From positions 186,001 through 250,000 of the forward strand of contig NZ_JACSOI010000001.1 in the NCBI RefSeq assembly GCF_018728565.1: a stretch of DNA of 64,000 nucleotides. Direction: 5' to 3'. Below the pieces are notes generated by a model. The model worked only from the letters and a program-made list of their open reading frames with translations. It was not told where the DNA came from and searched no databases. The DNA is from Zobellia russellii (GTDB lineage Bacteria; Bacteroidota; Bacteroidia; Flavobacteriales; Flavobacteriaceae). Position 1 is the stretch's first letter. Every line of letters begins with the position of its first letter. The position numbers and the translations under genes were made by a program. Positions 1 to 8,897 of this stretch are shown one piece after another.

Positions 1-224
1 CCAACCACAGAAACCTCTAAACTATGTGTTAAGCGGGTATGAACAAAATCTGTCTTTGAAAGGGGTATGACTTGTGTCTTGTCCTGTAAACTTCTAAAAG
101 CGCTGGAAAAAATGATGCGGTCATAATCTACCTCAAATCCTAATCGCGTTTCATCTTGCTCTTTCCGCAACCTTTTGTGTGTATCTCCTTGACGCTTAAG
201 AGACAATAAATTTTCCCAGTTCAT
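1..224 (-). CDS. dgt: dGTPase, N-terminal part (runs off the window)
   Basis: The reverse strand reads about 74 codons from an ATG at 224 to the window edge, so only the N-terminus is present. It shows the usual start of bacterial deoxyguanosine triphosphate triphosphohydrolases: a [10 protein letters not shown] stretch, then [14 protein letters not shown], then [12 protein letters not shown], whose histidine is the first metal ligand of the HD domain. The family hydrolyses dGTP to deoxyguanosine and triphosphate in the cytoplasm. The upstream side (225-385) is shared with the divergent gene at 386. I am confident of the family; specificity within dGTPase-like HD proteins cannot be judged from this fragment. 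Confidence 0.85.
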   Translation of the reverse strand, partial: MNWENLLSLKRQGDTHKRLRKEQDETRLGFEVDYDRIIFSSAFRSLQDKTQVIPLSKTDFVHTRLTHSLEVSVV

Positions 225-385
225 AACAGTTCTTTAAGTCTCGCAAGTTACATTTTTTCAATTTTAGTATCATTTTAAAGCCAAAAGAACACCTCATTAT
301 TTAACCTTAAAAATATCAACAATTAAACTTCACGTAACCATAACTTAACACACCACGGTTTTCTTTGCCAAGAAAATAAGAACCA

Positions 386-775
386 ATGAAAACGACACTA
401 TTTTTTCTGGCATTTATATGCACCCTAAACCTTTTCGCCCAAGACGAAGGAGCAATTAGAGGCACTATTTATGACCTGGAAATGAATAACGAACCTCTTT
501 TGTTTGCGGACGTTCAAATCAAGGATACTAAATTTAAGACGCAGACCAATTTTAGGGGTAATTTTGAAATATCAAATGTAGAACCAGGAAACTATATTCT
601 TAAAGTAACTTTTTTGGGATATGAAAGTCATGAAATTCCGGTTGAAGTAACTGCTCATAATACAGTTGAAGTAACACAAGGATTACAGGCGAAAACCTTA
701 AGCTTATCTGACGTGTCCTTCACGGATAACGGCACATTGCAAAACCAAGAGACAGCATTGACCAGTATAAAGTAA
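386..775 (+). CDS. small secreted protein with carboxypeptidase-regulatory-like domain
   Basis: 129 residues with a clear signal peptide (about residues 1-18, ending LFAQ). The rest, from about residue 22 to 100, looks like a CarboxypepD_reg-like beta-sandwich: GAIRGTIYD, FADVQIKDTKFKTQTNFRGNFEISNVEPGNYIL, then a FLGYESHE strand. In Bacteroidota this fold usually forms the N-terminal extension of TonB-dependent receptors, but here it stands alone with no barrel. It is probably periplasmic or surface exposed; the ligand is unknown. It converges on the 861-1220 gene and shares a bidirectional terminator with it. Confidence 0.8.
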   Translation: MKTTLFFLAFICTLNLFAQDEGAIRGTIYDLEMNNEPLLFADVQIKDTKFKTQTNFRGNFEISNVEPGNYILKVTFLGYESHEIPVEVTAHNTVEVTQGLQAKTLSLSDVSFTDNGTLQNQETALTSIK

Positions 776-810
776 CATATTTTAACCAATCCTATCGTTA
801 AAATAAAAAA

Positions 811-837
811 GGGAGTTTTCACTAAGTGAAAACTCCC
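811..837. terminator. bidirectional rho-independent terminator
   Basis: A perfect 12-bp stem (811-822 with 826-837) and a 3-nt loop, with an A-run before it and a T-run after it. It therefore works on both strands and closes the convergent genes at 386-775 and 861-1220. Confidence 0.9.
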
Positions 838-860
838 TTTTTTTTTATACAATAATTGCA

Positions 861-1220
861 CTAGTCCTTAGAAACGACGGCAGATTTTTTCTCCTTATTA
901 ATAACATTAGCAATAACGTTATTATCAAACTCCACCTCCTTTACAGTCCCTTCATTATAAAAATACCACTTTCCGGTTCTAATACCTTTATTGTAATTTC
1001 CTTTGGACACTTTCTCGCCCATTTCATCAAAGCTGATCCATTGACCGTGTAATTTACCTGCAAGATCAAAAGTTCCTTTTTGGCTCACTTCTCCATTATC
1101 ATGAAAATAAGTAGCTTCAACCAAGTTTGTCTCCTTATTTAATTTTACTTCCTTTTCTTTTTGGGCATACCCTATTGTCATTGTTAATGAAAGGGCTAAA
1201 AGTATAATTGAATTTTTCAT
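861..1220 (-). CDS. secreted MORN-variant repeat protein
   Basis: 119 residues with a signal peptide (residues 1-19, ending GYAQ). From about residue 33 there are three MORN-variant units: EATYFHDNGEVSQKGTFD, GKLHGQWISFDEMGEKVSKGNY and GIRTGKWYFYNEGTVKEVEF. Proteins of this kind are often labelled YwqK-type antitoxins, but no toxin gene lies beside it, so I do not follow that name. It is probably a periplasmic or cell-surface protein of unknown role. It has its own promoter candidate at 1263-1270. Confidence 0.8.
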   Translation of the reverse strand: MKNSIILLALSLTMTIGYAQKEKEVKLNKETNLVEATYFHDNGEVSQKGTFDLAGKLHGQWISFDEMGEKVSKGNYNKGIRTGKWYFYNEGTVKEVEFDNNVIANVINKEKKSAVVSKD

Positions 1221-1262
1221 GTGTGTTTATTTTAAATATGATTCTGTACCTGTTTGTTATTT

Positions 1263-1270
1263 CAAAGATA
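1263..1270 (-). promoter_or_regulatory. candidate Bacteroidota -7 box for the MORN gene
   Basis: The reverse strand reads TATCTTTG, an exact match to the Bacteroidota -7 consensus TAnnTTTG, about 43 bp upstream of the start codon at 1220. No clean TTG -33 element is seen; the T-rich GTTTTTAAC block is near the expected distance. A 17-bp direct repeat overlaps the upstream side. Confidence 0.45.
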
Positions 1271-1273
1271 AAT

Positions 1274-1323
1274 AAATTTACGTTAAAAACACTATTACTT
1301 AACATTAAATTTACATTGAAAAC
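1274..1323. repeat. 17-bp direct repeat pair, possible operator
   Basis: AAATTTACGTTAAAAAC at 1274-1290 and AAATTTACATTGAAAAC at 1307-1323. The 33-bp pitch is about three helical turns, so both copies face the same side of the DNA. The first copy lies in the spacer of the candidate MORN-gene promoter. Confidence 0.4.
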
Positions 1324-1577
1324 GATGTAGTTTGCAAAATATTGTATAAACACCAGAACTAAATTTCATCTTATTACAATTTTACAGTCCCAAACTGCCC
1401 TAAATACACTAATTTACCCGATAAATACGACGCTTGGTCGTCTTACGTTTATAACGGCTCAAATTCTTGTATTTAATTAAGTTACTGAATTGGTCATGAT
1501 ACAGAAAGTTACTTCATAACCTTATTTTAACGCAATTAATAAATTATAGTAGCATTTTTGTGCACATTTTATTTTTG

Positions 1578-3827
1578 ATGGGCGAGAACCTTTACCTTTT
1601 TATGATTATTGCATTGGCAGTACTTGCCATTACCGATTTGGTAGTTGGGGTAAGTAACGATGCTGTTAACTTTTTGAACTCCGCTATAGGATCTAAAGCT
1701 GTTTCATTCCGGACGGTCATGATCGTGGCGAGCGTTGGTATTGCTTTTGGAGCCATATCATCTAGCGGTATGATGGAGGTTGCTAGAAAGGGTATTTTTA
1801 ATCCTGAGCACTTTGTTTTTGCCGAAATCATGATCATTTTCATGGCGGTAATGATAACCGATATCCTATTATTGGATTTCTTCAATACTCTGGGAATGCC
1901 CACTTCCACAACGGTTTCCATAGTTTTTGAACTTTTAGGTGCCGCTGTGGCTATTTCTTTGGTTAAAATCATGGGTGATGAAGGAGGTGTGTCCGACTTA
2001 TGGACGTACATAAACACAGATAAAGCCACCGAAATTATTCTTGGCATTCTCCTTTCAGTAATTATCGCATTTAGTATTGGAGCTTTGGTTCAATTTGTTT
2101 CCCGACTTCTAATATCTTTCAAGTTTCAAGAAAAGCCAAAATGGGTAGGTGCTATTTTTGGAGGGTTTGCACTAACATCCATCATCTATTTCATCCTTGT
2201 AAAAGGTCTTAAAAGTGCCTCTGTTTTTAGTCCAGAGGTGCTAGATATGATCGCCAACAAACAGTTCTTGTTCATTTTGAGCAATTTTGTGGTGTGGACC
2301 TTAGTTTCTTGGATGATTTCAACACTAACTAAAATTAATGTATACACCATAGTTATCGTAATGGGAACATTTGCATTGGCCATGGCCTTTGCCGGTAATG
2401 ATTTGGTAAACTTTATTGGCGTGCCTTTGGCCGCTATGGAATCCTACACTACATGGAGTGCATCAGGTATAGATGCGGATAAATACACAATGGAGGGATT
2501 AGCCTCTGCCGTACAAACACCACAATACCTATTACTATTGTCCGGTATGATAATGGTGGTAACCCTATGGTTTTCCTCCAAAGCAAAGAATGTGGTTAAA
2601 ACCAGCGTAGACTTATCTAGACAAGACGAAGGTGATGAGCGCTTTCAACCTAATTTTCTATCCAGACAGATTGTAAAATTAACCATATCGGCATCTGAAA
2701 ATATAGCAGGTCTTATTCCCGACTCCCTTTTGAAAAAAATGGACACGCGTTTTGAAAAACCTTACGTATACGTGCCAAAAAGCCGTGTACAGGATTTACC
2801 TGCATTCGATTTGGTTCGTGCTTCAGTTAACCTAATGGTTGCCAGTGTACTTATTTCTTTGGCTACTTCCATGAAGCTTCCGTTATCTACCACGTACGTA
2901 ACATTTATGGTTGCTATGGGAAGTTCTTTGGCGGATAGGGCTTGGGGTGCGGAAAGTGCCGTTTACCGTGTAGCCGGAGTACTTAATGTTATTGGTGGAT
3001 GGTTTTTTACGGCCATAAGCGCATTTACAGCTGCTGCACTTATTGCATATATCATTCATTTAGGAGGTATTTGGGCCATTGGTGCCCTATTGATCGTTGC
3101 TTTTTTCCTAATAGGAAAAAATTACCTTTCGCACACCAAAAAAATGAAAGAAACCAAGCTAGAGCAAAAGCTTGAAAGAGCGGAAAGCAATTCTATCATT
3201 GGTGTTATTGATGAAAGTGCCGCTAACATCTCCCTAGCTATAAGAAGAGCCAACAAAATATATACACAAAGTATTGATGGCTTGGCCAAGCACGATATAG
3301 AAACACTTAAGAGAAGTAAAAAAGGTATAAGCAAGTTTGATAAAGAAGTAGAAGACCTACGGGACAATATTTTCTACTTTATTAAAAATCTAGACGAATC
3401 CAGTGTTAGCACTAGTAACTTCTATATTTCCATACTGAGCTATTTGCAAGACATGACCCAGTCCTTAGAATATATAGCTAAAGCTGGACATAAGCATGTA
3501 CACAACAATCATAAAAAACTAAGGTTCAACCAAATCAAGGATTTAAAAGAAACCGATGGTTATCTAGATGAACTTTTTAAAGAAATTGAAACTATTTTTG
3601 AAACGAAGGATTTCTTAAAACTCACCGAGCTCATTATTCACAAACAAGAGCTATTCGCAAAAGTGGATATGAAAATTCACAAGCAGGTAGAGCGTACACG
3701 AAGTGATGAATCTAGCCCTAAAAACACGGCTCTATACTTTAGTCTATTGTTAGAAACCAAAGACCTTTTAGTGGCAACCATGAATTTGTTGGAAACCTAC
3801 GACCAACACGCAAACACTAAAGTTTAA
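1578..3827 (+). CDS. PiT-family inorganic phosphate transporter with PhoU-like C-terminal domain
   Basis: About 749 residues from the ATG at 1578; a GTG at 1560 in the same frame is possible, but MGENLYLFMII is the more natural start. The N-terminal half (to about residue 500) is polytopic. It carries both PiT signature blocks: VGVSNDAVNFLNSAIGSKA near the N-terminus with MPTSTTVSIVFELLGA further on, and a second-half repeat with MKLPLSTTYVTFMVAMGSS. From about residue 520 the protein is soluble and helical (AESNSIIGVIDESAANISLAIRR onward), resembling a DUF47/PhoU-type domain. PiT proteins take up phosphate, often as metal-phosphate, with proton or sodium. The fused tail probably regulates uptake. 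No PhoU or Pst genes are nearby. Confidence 0.9.
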   Translation: MGENLYLFMIIALAVLAITDLVVGVSNDAVNFLNSAIGSKAVSFRTVMIVASVGIAFGAISSSGMMEVARKGIFNPEHFVFAEIMIIFMAVMITDILLLDFFNTLGMPTSTTVSIVFELLGAAVAISLVKIMGDEGGVSDLWTYINTDKATEIILGILLSVIIAFSIGALVQFVSRLLISFKFQEKPKWVGAIFGGFALTSIIYFILVKGLKSASVFSPEVLDMIANKQFLFILSNFVVWTLVSWMISTLTKINVYTIVIVMGTFALAMAFAGNDLVNFIGVPLAAMESYTTWSASGIDADKYTMEGLASAVQTPQYLLLLSGMIMVVTLWFSSKAKNVVKTSVDLSRQDEGDERFQPNFLSRQIVKLTISASENIAGLIPDSLLKKMDTRFEKPYVYVPKSRVQDLPAFDLVRASVNLMVASVLISLATSMKLPLSTTYVTFMVAMGSSLADRAWGAESAVYRVAGVLNVIGGWFFTAISAFTAAALIAYIIHLGGIWAIGALLIVAFFLIGKNYLSHTKKMKETKLEQKLERAESNSIIGVIDESAANISLAIRRANKIYTQSIDGLAKHDIETLKRSKKGISKFDKEVEDLRDNIFYFIKNLDESSVSTSNFYISILSYLQDMTQSLEYIAKAGHKHVHNNHKKLRFNQIKDLKETDGYLDELFKEIETIFETKDFLKLTELIIHKQELFAKVDMKIHKQVERTRSDESSPKNTALYFSLLLETKDLLVATMNLLETYDQHANTKV

Positions 3828-3945
3828 TGGGCTATGGAGTTATTGCCTAGTTAAATACGGCACTAGTCCCGTTGTCACTTCATCGAAAAAAAATACCTTT
3901 CCACAGATTTAACCGTTAGTAAAAAGATACCCAAATCTTTATCTA

Positions 3946-4890
3946 ATGCGTTTCAAGAATTATATCATACCAACGTTATGTAGTATTTCCCTATTCCTAT
4001 CCTGTAGCAAAGAAGACACAGATTCCATACAGGAAGAAGAATTAACGACCAAATTGAATGTTAATGCAAGGGCAGAAGCCAAGAAACTATATGAAGACTA
4101 TTACTTAGCTTCTAGCAATACTACTTCAGATGTTTCATGGACCGGAGACGAGCAAACTTGTGACCCTGGAACCGTTCCGGAATCTATAAAAGCAAAAATT
4201 TTAATGCGGTTACAGTATTTTCGCAAAGCAGCTGGTTTAAACAACACCATAGAAGAACGCATCTCTAAGAGCGAAAAATCACAGCAAGCAGCACTTATGA
4301 TGCACGCTAACGGCACTTTAAACCACTTTCCACCTGAATCTTGGAACTGCTTTACAAACGATGGAAAAGAAGCTGCTGCAAATGCCCTATTGACTTCCAC
4401 AAAAAACTCTGCATCAATAGACTCTTATATTCGTGATCAAGGCAATGAAAACTATCCTGTTGGACACAGAAGATGGTTACTATGGCCAAGATTACAAGAA
4501 ATAGGTATAGGAAATACTAGTCGGTATAATGCTATTTGGGTGATAGGAAATCCAGGTAACGTTCCTGAGGACGCACCCGATTTCATTGCTTGGCCACCAG
4601 AAGGTTACCTGCCAGCTAATCTCGTCTACTCCAGATGGTCGTTCTCCATTGCTAATGCCGATTTTTCGGATACCAAAATTGAAATGAGGGCCGCTAATGG
4701 AAATTCAATTCCGGTTCAAATAGAAGAACTTACGGGTATTTATGGAGATAATACCATAGTTTGGGTACCAGAAATTGATAACAACCCTACAGAAGATAGA
4801 ACATACAGTATAACCATTAAAAATGTTCTAATTGACTCAGAACCACAAGAATTTCAATATGATGTAACCATTTTTGACCCAAACCAGTAG
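3946..4890 (+). CDS. CAP/SCP-domain lipoprotein
   Basis: 314 residues. The N-terminus is a lipoprotein signal with a lipobox at FLSCS (residues 17-21), so the protein should be membrane anchored outside the cytoplasm. Residues about 70-200 look like a CAP (SCP/PR1) domain: an ILMRLQYFRKAAGL helix, AALMMHANGTLNHFPPESWNC, and VGHRRWLLWPRLQEIGIGNT, where the conserved His and Glu/Asp residues would sit. A beta-rich tail follows (about 225-314). CAP proteins have varied, mostly non-enzymatic roles; some bind lipids. The gene stands alone between the PiT gene and a small unknown gene. Confidence 0.75.
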   Translation: MRFKNYIIPTLCSISLFLSCSKEDTDSIQEEELTTKLNVNARAEAKKLYEDYYLASSNTTSDVSWTGDEQTCDPGTVPESIKAKILMRLQYFRKAAGLNNTIEERISKSEKSQQAALMMHANGTLNHFPPESWNCFTNDGKEAAANALLTSTKNSASIDSYIRDQGNENYPVGHRRWLLWPRLQEIGIGNTSRYNAIWVIGNPGNVPEDAPDFIAWPPEGYLPANLVYSRWSFSIANADFSDTKIEMRAANGNSIPVQIEELTGIYGDNTIVWVPEIDNNPTEDRTYSITIKNVLIDSEPQEFQYDVTIFDPNQ

Positions 4891-4997
4891 AAACGTCTTT
4901 ACCTTTAAAAACCAAATAGCTGTTACATTTTGTTTATTTTATAACAACCTGTTCGTTTTCGTAAGTTAAAATTGTATCTTACCTTCATAGATACGCT

Positions 4998-5396
4998 ATG
5001 GAGACATCATTACCATTACAGCATAAACTATTGGAAGAGCAAGATTTTGGTTTTGCCAAATTTTGGTTCTTTCCTAATTTTTTAGTCGGTGAGTTTGCTG
5101 AAGGCGTGCATGTAACTAGAGAAAATTCGCTGGGTCCTATTGAGGTATTAAAGCGGGTATACGGCACATCTACTCCATTCGTATACATCTCCAATAGAAA
5201 AAACTCATACTCAATGGATCCCATGGGCTATAAGGACATAGTAGACATGTTTCCTAACCTAATGGGTATGGCAATTGTATCGGACAATAAATACCGTCGT
5301 ATGATTGCAACCCTAGAAAAAATGTTCATTAAAAAACCAATTGGTGTTTTTCATAGGCTCGAAGATGCTTACGAATGGGCCGGTCAACAGATATAA
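4998..5396 (+). CDS. small cytoplasmic protein, possibly STAS/SpoIIAA-like
   Basis: 132 residues with no signal peptide or membrane segment. It shows alternating strands and helices: FGFAKFWFFPNFLVGEFAEG, FVYISNRKNSYSMDPMGYKD, MGMAIVSDNKYRRMIATLEKMFIKKPIGVFHRLEDAYEWAGQQI. The closing pattern (a strand, then LEDAYEWA) is like the single-domain STAS/SpoIIAA-like proteins of Flavobacteriia. That is a fold guess only; no catalytic motif is visible. It is monocistronic. Confidence 0.55.
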   Translation: METSLPLQHKLLEEQDFGFAKFWFFPNFLVGEFAEGVHVTRENSLGPIEVLKRVYGTSTPFVYISNRKNSYSMDPMGYKDIVDMFPNLMGMAIVSDNKYRRMIATLEKMFIKKPIGVFHRLEDAYEWAGQQI

Positions 5397-5579
5397 AACA
5401 AAACAGAATCACTCTTTTCGTTCCTAATTTTACCTACTACACTACTCTTATCTATCTAATCATTTAATAGCAAACGTTTCTGCTATCCGCTTTATGAACG
5501 GTTCTTACATCTAAGAAAATAGCGTATCTTTTCATTAAGCTGAACGGACCTAATCATTTTGAATTAAAACCATACTGTT

Positions 5580-6647
5580 ATGAACAAGCGGATATCACTT
5601 CTTCTCCTGTTGTCTTTACCATATCTGCTAATTGCACAAGAAGACCTTCTCTTAAAAGACTACAGACCGGAAAGTATTTACAATACTACCAAAACACTGG
5701 TTCCTAAAGCAAAATTCCCTGCTATAGATTTTCACTCTCACCCCTATGCTAAATCAGAAAAGGAAATTGAAAATTGGATAAGTACGATGCGCAAGCGGAA
5801 CATAGAAAAATCCATTATTCTAACCTATTCAACAGGAAAACGCTTTGACAGTATTTACGATATGTATGCCAAATATGGTAATCAAATAGAGGTTTGGTGC
5901 GGTTTTGATTATACCGGATACAATGAAAAGGGGTGGACAAAGAAGGCAATCAAGGAACTAGAAAGATGTTTTGACAAAGGTGCCAAAGGAGTAGGCGAAC
6001 TTGGAGATAAAGGACTAGGACTATTTTACTCCAAACCTTCCGAAGCCCCTGAACTTCATATAGACGACCCTCGTTTACAGCCACTTCTAAAAAGGTGCGG
6101 AGAATTAGACATGCCCATTAGCGTTCATGTAGCTGACCCTTATTGGATGTACTTACCAATGAATGAGAAAAATGATGGGTTAATGAATGCTTACACCTGG
6201 AAAGTAGATTCCTCACAAGAAGGTATCCTATCTCATAAAGAGCTACTCACAACATTATCTAACGCAGTTAAAAACAATAGGGGCACAACGTTTATAGCCT
6301 GCCATTTAGCAAATACCAGTCACGACCTAAGCATTCTTGGTAAATTACTAGATGAACACCCAAATCTTTATGCGGATATCTCAGCACGATATGCCGAAGT
6401 AGCACCGGTTCCTAGACGCACCAAAAGTTTTTTTGAAAAATATCAGGACCGATTATTATATGGAACCGACATGGGCATGGATGCATCCATGTACCAAACC
6501 ACCTTTAGAATTTTAGAAACTACAGATGAACATTTCTATGCATGGGATTTGTTTTCATATCACTGGGCACTGAATGGACTGGATTTAGACGACGCAGTCC
6601 TAAAAAAGATATATCATGAAAATGGCCAAAAAATACTGAAGCGTTGA
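5580..6647 (+). CDS. exported amidohydrolase (Amidohydro_2 type)
   Basis: 355 residues with a signal peptide (about 1-19, ending LLIAQ). The mature part is a TIM-barrel metal-dependent hydrolase: the DFHSHPY motif near residue 50 supplies the HxH metal ligands, SVHVADPYW near 183 gives another His, a FIACHLAN strand near 240 the next, and YGTDMGMD near 295 the catalytic Asp. This matches the Amidohydro_2 superfamily, whose members hydrolyse or decarboxylate small molecules. The substrate cannot be told. Its stop lies 2 bp from the end of the convergent nadD gene, with no terminator between. Confidence 0.8.
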   Translation: MNKRISLLLLLSLPYLLIAQEDLLLKDYRPESIYNTTKTLVPKAKFPAIDFHSHPYAKSEKEIENWISTMRKRNIEKSIILTYSTGKRFDSIYDMYAKYGNQIEVWCGFDYTGYNEKGWTKKAIKELERCFDKGAKGVGELGDKGLGLFYSKPSEAPELHIDDPRLQPLLKRCGELDMPISVHVADPYWMYLPMNEKNDGLMNAYTWKVDSSQEGILSHKELLTTLSNAVKNNRGTTFIACHLANTSHDLSILGKLLDEHPNLYADISARYAEVAPVPRRTKSFFEKYQDRLLYGTDMGMDASMYQTTFRILETTDEHFYAWDLFSYHWALNGLDLDDAVLKKIYHENGQKILKR

Positions 6648-6649
6648 TT

Positions 6650-7234
6650 TTATCGATAAAAATTCATCTCATCCATATACTTCCAAACACTGTTAGGTAA
6701 CAACGGACGAATATTTTTTCCCTCTTTATGGTTTTTGCGGATGAAAGTAGAGGAGATTTCCATAATTGGAGCGTTTACTTTATGGATTTTAGCGTGTCCC
6801 TTAAACTGATGTTCAATTTCACCTTCTGAAATTCTTGGGTAGACGTAAAGGTTGTAATCGCTTAAAATTACCTCATAATTTTTCCATTTATGAAGTCCTT
6901 TTAAATTATCCTCACCCATAATTAATGCAAACTCATGATCAATTCCGTATTTCTCACGCAGGTGAACCAAGGTGTTAACCGTATAGTTGGGTTGTGGAAG
7001 CCCAAATTCAATTTTACTAGGTTTTAGCTTAGGATAATCCTTTGTTGCTTCATAAACCATTTGGTATCTATGGTTATCCGCAAGTAAGGTTTTTTTAGTC
7101 TTGAACGGACTCTGTGGAGTTACCACGAACCAAACCTCATCCAGATTGGAGAATTCCACCATATGGTTAGCGATAATCATATGACCTATGTGTACAGGGT
7201 TAAAAGTACCAAAATAGAGACCTACCTTTTTCAT
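6650..7234 (-). CDS. nadD: nicotinate-nucleotide adenylyltransferase
   Basis: 194 residues, the usual length. It transfers AMP from ATP to nicotinate mononucleotide in the cytoplasm, the penultimate step of NAD synthesis. The nucleotidyltransferase signature GTFNPVHIGHM lies at residues 9-19, with both histidines that bind the triphosphate. ISSTFIRKN near residue 162 is the second conserved ATP-binding motif. It is last in the run yicC-gmk-nadD, 29 bp after gmk. Confidence 0.95.
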   Translation of the reverse strand: MKKVGLYFGTFNPVHIGHMIIANHMVEFSNLDEVWFVVTPQSPFKTKKTLLADNHRYQMVYEATKDYPKLKPSKIEFGLPQPNYTVNTLVHLREKYGIDHEFALIMGEDNLKGLHKWKNYEVILSDYNLYVYPRISEGEIEHQFKGHAKIHKVNAPIMEISSTFIRKNHKEGKNIRPLLPNSVWKYMDEMNFYR

Positions 7235-7263
7235 AAGCTATAAAACTAATCTGGGTTGCCTAT

Positions 7264-7851
7264 CTATGATTCTTTAGTTTCAACTCCTACGAAATCCGCT
7301 ACAAGATCATAAGCCTCCTTTAAGGCCGTATCCAAATCATAATTCTTTATAATCTTATCAAACTGCGGAGCTGTTGCCAGTTCTACGGAAGCTTTAGCGA
7401 TTCGCATATTGATTTTATCCTCACTTTCGGTACTCCGTTTTTTAAGTCTTATTTTCAACTCGTCAACACTTGGCGGTTTTACAAAAACGGCCAAGGTTTT
7501 ATCCGGAAATTTTCGTTTGATCCGCAAGCCACCTGCTACATCAATATCAAAAATAACATTCTTTCCTTCGGCCCATAGTCGTTCTATTTCCGTTTTTAAG
7601 GTTCCGTAGAAATTATCCCGGTACACTTCTTCCCACTCCAAAAAATCATCCTGCTTTATATGATTCTTAAACTCAGAAATAGACATAAAGTAATAATGCT
7701 CCTTGTTTTTTTCCTTGGCCCTTCTGGGTCTTGAGGTAGCCGATACCGAAAATGCAAGGTTAAGTTCCTCTTGCTTTAAAAGATGCCGCACTATGGTTGT
7801 CTTACCGCTTCCAGAGGGTGCCGAAAATATAATTAGTTTACCGCCTTTCAT
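7264..7851 (-). CDS. gmk: guanylate kinase
   Basis: 195 residues, a normal length. It phosphorylates GMP and dGMP to the diphosphates. The P-loop SAPSGSGKTTIV is at residues 10-21; SATSRPRRAKEKN-EHYYF is the GMP-binding region; IFDIDVAGGLRIK and RLKKRSTES follow as in the family. Nothing is missing. It sits between yicC (26 bp upstream) and nadD, an order common in Bacteroidota, and is probably co-transcribed with both. Confidence 0.95.
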   Translation of the reverse strand: MKGGKLIIFSAPSGSGKTTIVRHLLKQEELNLAFSVSATSRPRRAKEKNKEHYYFMSISEFKNHIKQDDFLEWEEVYRDNFYGTLKTEIERLWAEGKNVIFDIDVAGGLRIKRKFPDKTLAVFVKPPSVDELKIRLKKRSTESEDKINMRIAKASVELATAPQFDKIIKNYDLDTALKEAYDLVADFVGVETKES

Positions 7852-7877
7852 GAGTTCACTTAATTTGTATGGGTACG

Positions 7878-8735
7878 TTAGAGAACATTGAGCATCTGCT
7901 CCTTTATCTTTTCAAGTTCATCTTTCATCTGAACCACCAACTGTTGCATTGGAGCATAATTGGCCTTAGAACCGATTGTATTGATTTCACGACCTATTTC
8001 CTGAGCAATGAAACCAAGCTTTTTACCATTTGAATCTTCTGATTTTAAAGTGCTGGCAAAATACTCAAGGTGATTTGCCAAACGTACTTTTTCTTCCGTG
8101 ATATCATATTTTTCCAAATAGTAAATCAATTCTTGCTCAAACCTATTGGCATCCAATTCTGTTTTCAAATCCAAAACGGCCTTGTTCAAACGTTCCCGCA
8201 CATCGGACTGACGGTCTGGATCCATAGCTTTTACCTGATCAAGTAAGGATTGTAAGTTTTGAATTCGTTCTATAAAATCCTTTTCAAGAACCTCCCCTTC
8301 CTCAGAACGAAAGTTGTTTATTTCCTTTAAGGCCTCTTGAAGCGCAAGTTTTATGGACTCATATTCGGTCTCATCAATATCCTCACGGGCAGTCTTTAAT
8401 GAATCTGGCATTCTCAGGGCCATGTCTAGCAACTTTATGTCATCACCGTCTGCAATAGCCTTTAATTGCTGCATATAATTCTTTACGGCCAGCTCGTTTA
8501 CCTCTGTGGAAGTTTCGCCACTGGTAAGCTCCAAATACAGTCCAAAATCTACTTTGCCACGCATTAAAGAACTTGCAATGGTCTTACGTAGTTCTAGTTC
8601 CTTTTCACGATAGGCCGATGGCATACGTGCATTTAAATCAAGACTTTTACTGTTTAGGGATTTGAGCTCTACGGTAATCTTTTTTGTCGGTAGCTGAATA
8701 ACGTGCTTACCGAAACCGGTCATGGACTGAATCAT
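7878..8735 (-). CDS. yicC: YicC-family endoribonuclease-like protein
   Basis: 285 residues. The N-terminus MIQSMTGFGKH and the block SLNSKSLDLNARMP match the YicC family; the C-terminal DUF1732 part has KLGFIAQEIGREINTIGSKANYAPMQQLVVQMKDELEKIKEQMLNVL. YicC of E. coli has been linked to RNA turnover as an endoribonuclease; whether this one acts the same way is inference. First gene of the yicC-gmk-nadD unit. Confidence 0.92.
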   Translation of the reverse strand: MIQSMTGFGKHVIQLPTKKITVELKSLNSKSLDLNARMPSAYREKELELRKTIASSLMRGKVDFGLYLELTSGETSTEVNELAVKNYMQQLKAIADGDDIKLLDMALRMPDSLKTAREDIDETEYESIKLALQEALKEINNFRSEEGEVLEKDFIERIQNLQSLLDQVKAMDPDRQSDVRERLNKAVLDLKTELDANRFEQELIYYLEKYDITEEKVRLANHLEYFASTLKSEDSNGKKLGFIAQEIGREINTIGSKANYAPMQQLVVQMKDELEKIKEQMLNVL

Positions 8736-8820
8736 AAATTGCTATGAATTTTGGCAAATATAACGTAAATACAGAAAGTAGAAGTCCCTGTAACACATAA
8801 ACTAGACCTATAATTCAATG

Positions 8821-8853
8821 ATGGCCCCATCTCAAAATATGAAATGGGGCCAT
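8821..8853. terminator. GC-rich hairpin after the DUF1080 gene
   Basis: A 10-bp perfect stem ATGGCCCCAT (8821-8830) with ATGGGGCCAT (8844-8853). It lies 45 bp past the stop of the leftward DUF1080 gene. The T-tract on the reverse strand is weak, so it may act as a stabilising 3' hairpin as much as a terminator. Confidence 0.6.
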
Positions 8854-8897
8854 TAGAGCAGTTTTATATAAAACCTCGCTTTTTAGTTATTCAAAAT

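Larger units (their letters stand above)
1221..1577. other. intergenic region with direct repeats
   Basis: About 350 bp between divergent genes. It holds the -7 box above and a 17-bp imperfect direct repeat (1274-1290 and 1307-1323, 15 of 17 bases equal, 33 bp apart). I see no convincing open frame. No clear promoter for the PiT gene could be picked out. Confidence 0.5.

Noticed and set aside
386-775. Truncated TonB-dependent receptor
   Set aside because: The frame is complete with a signal peptide, a natural stop and a terminator; no barrel remnant follows.
861-1220. Toxin-antitoxin role for the MORN-variant protein
   Set aside because: It has a signal peptide and no toxin gene next to it.
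1135-1353. 72-codon leftward frame across the MORN gene start
   Set aside because: Crosses the MORN-gene promoter and signal peptide and reads as AT-rich noise.
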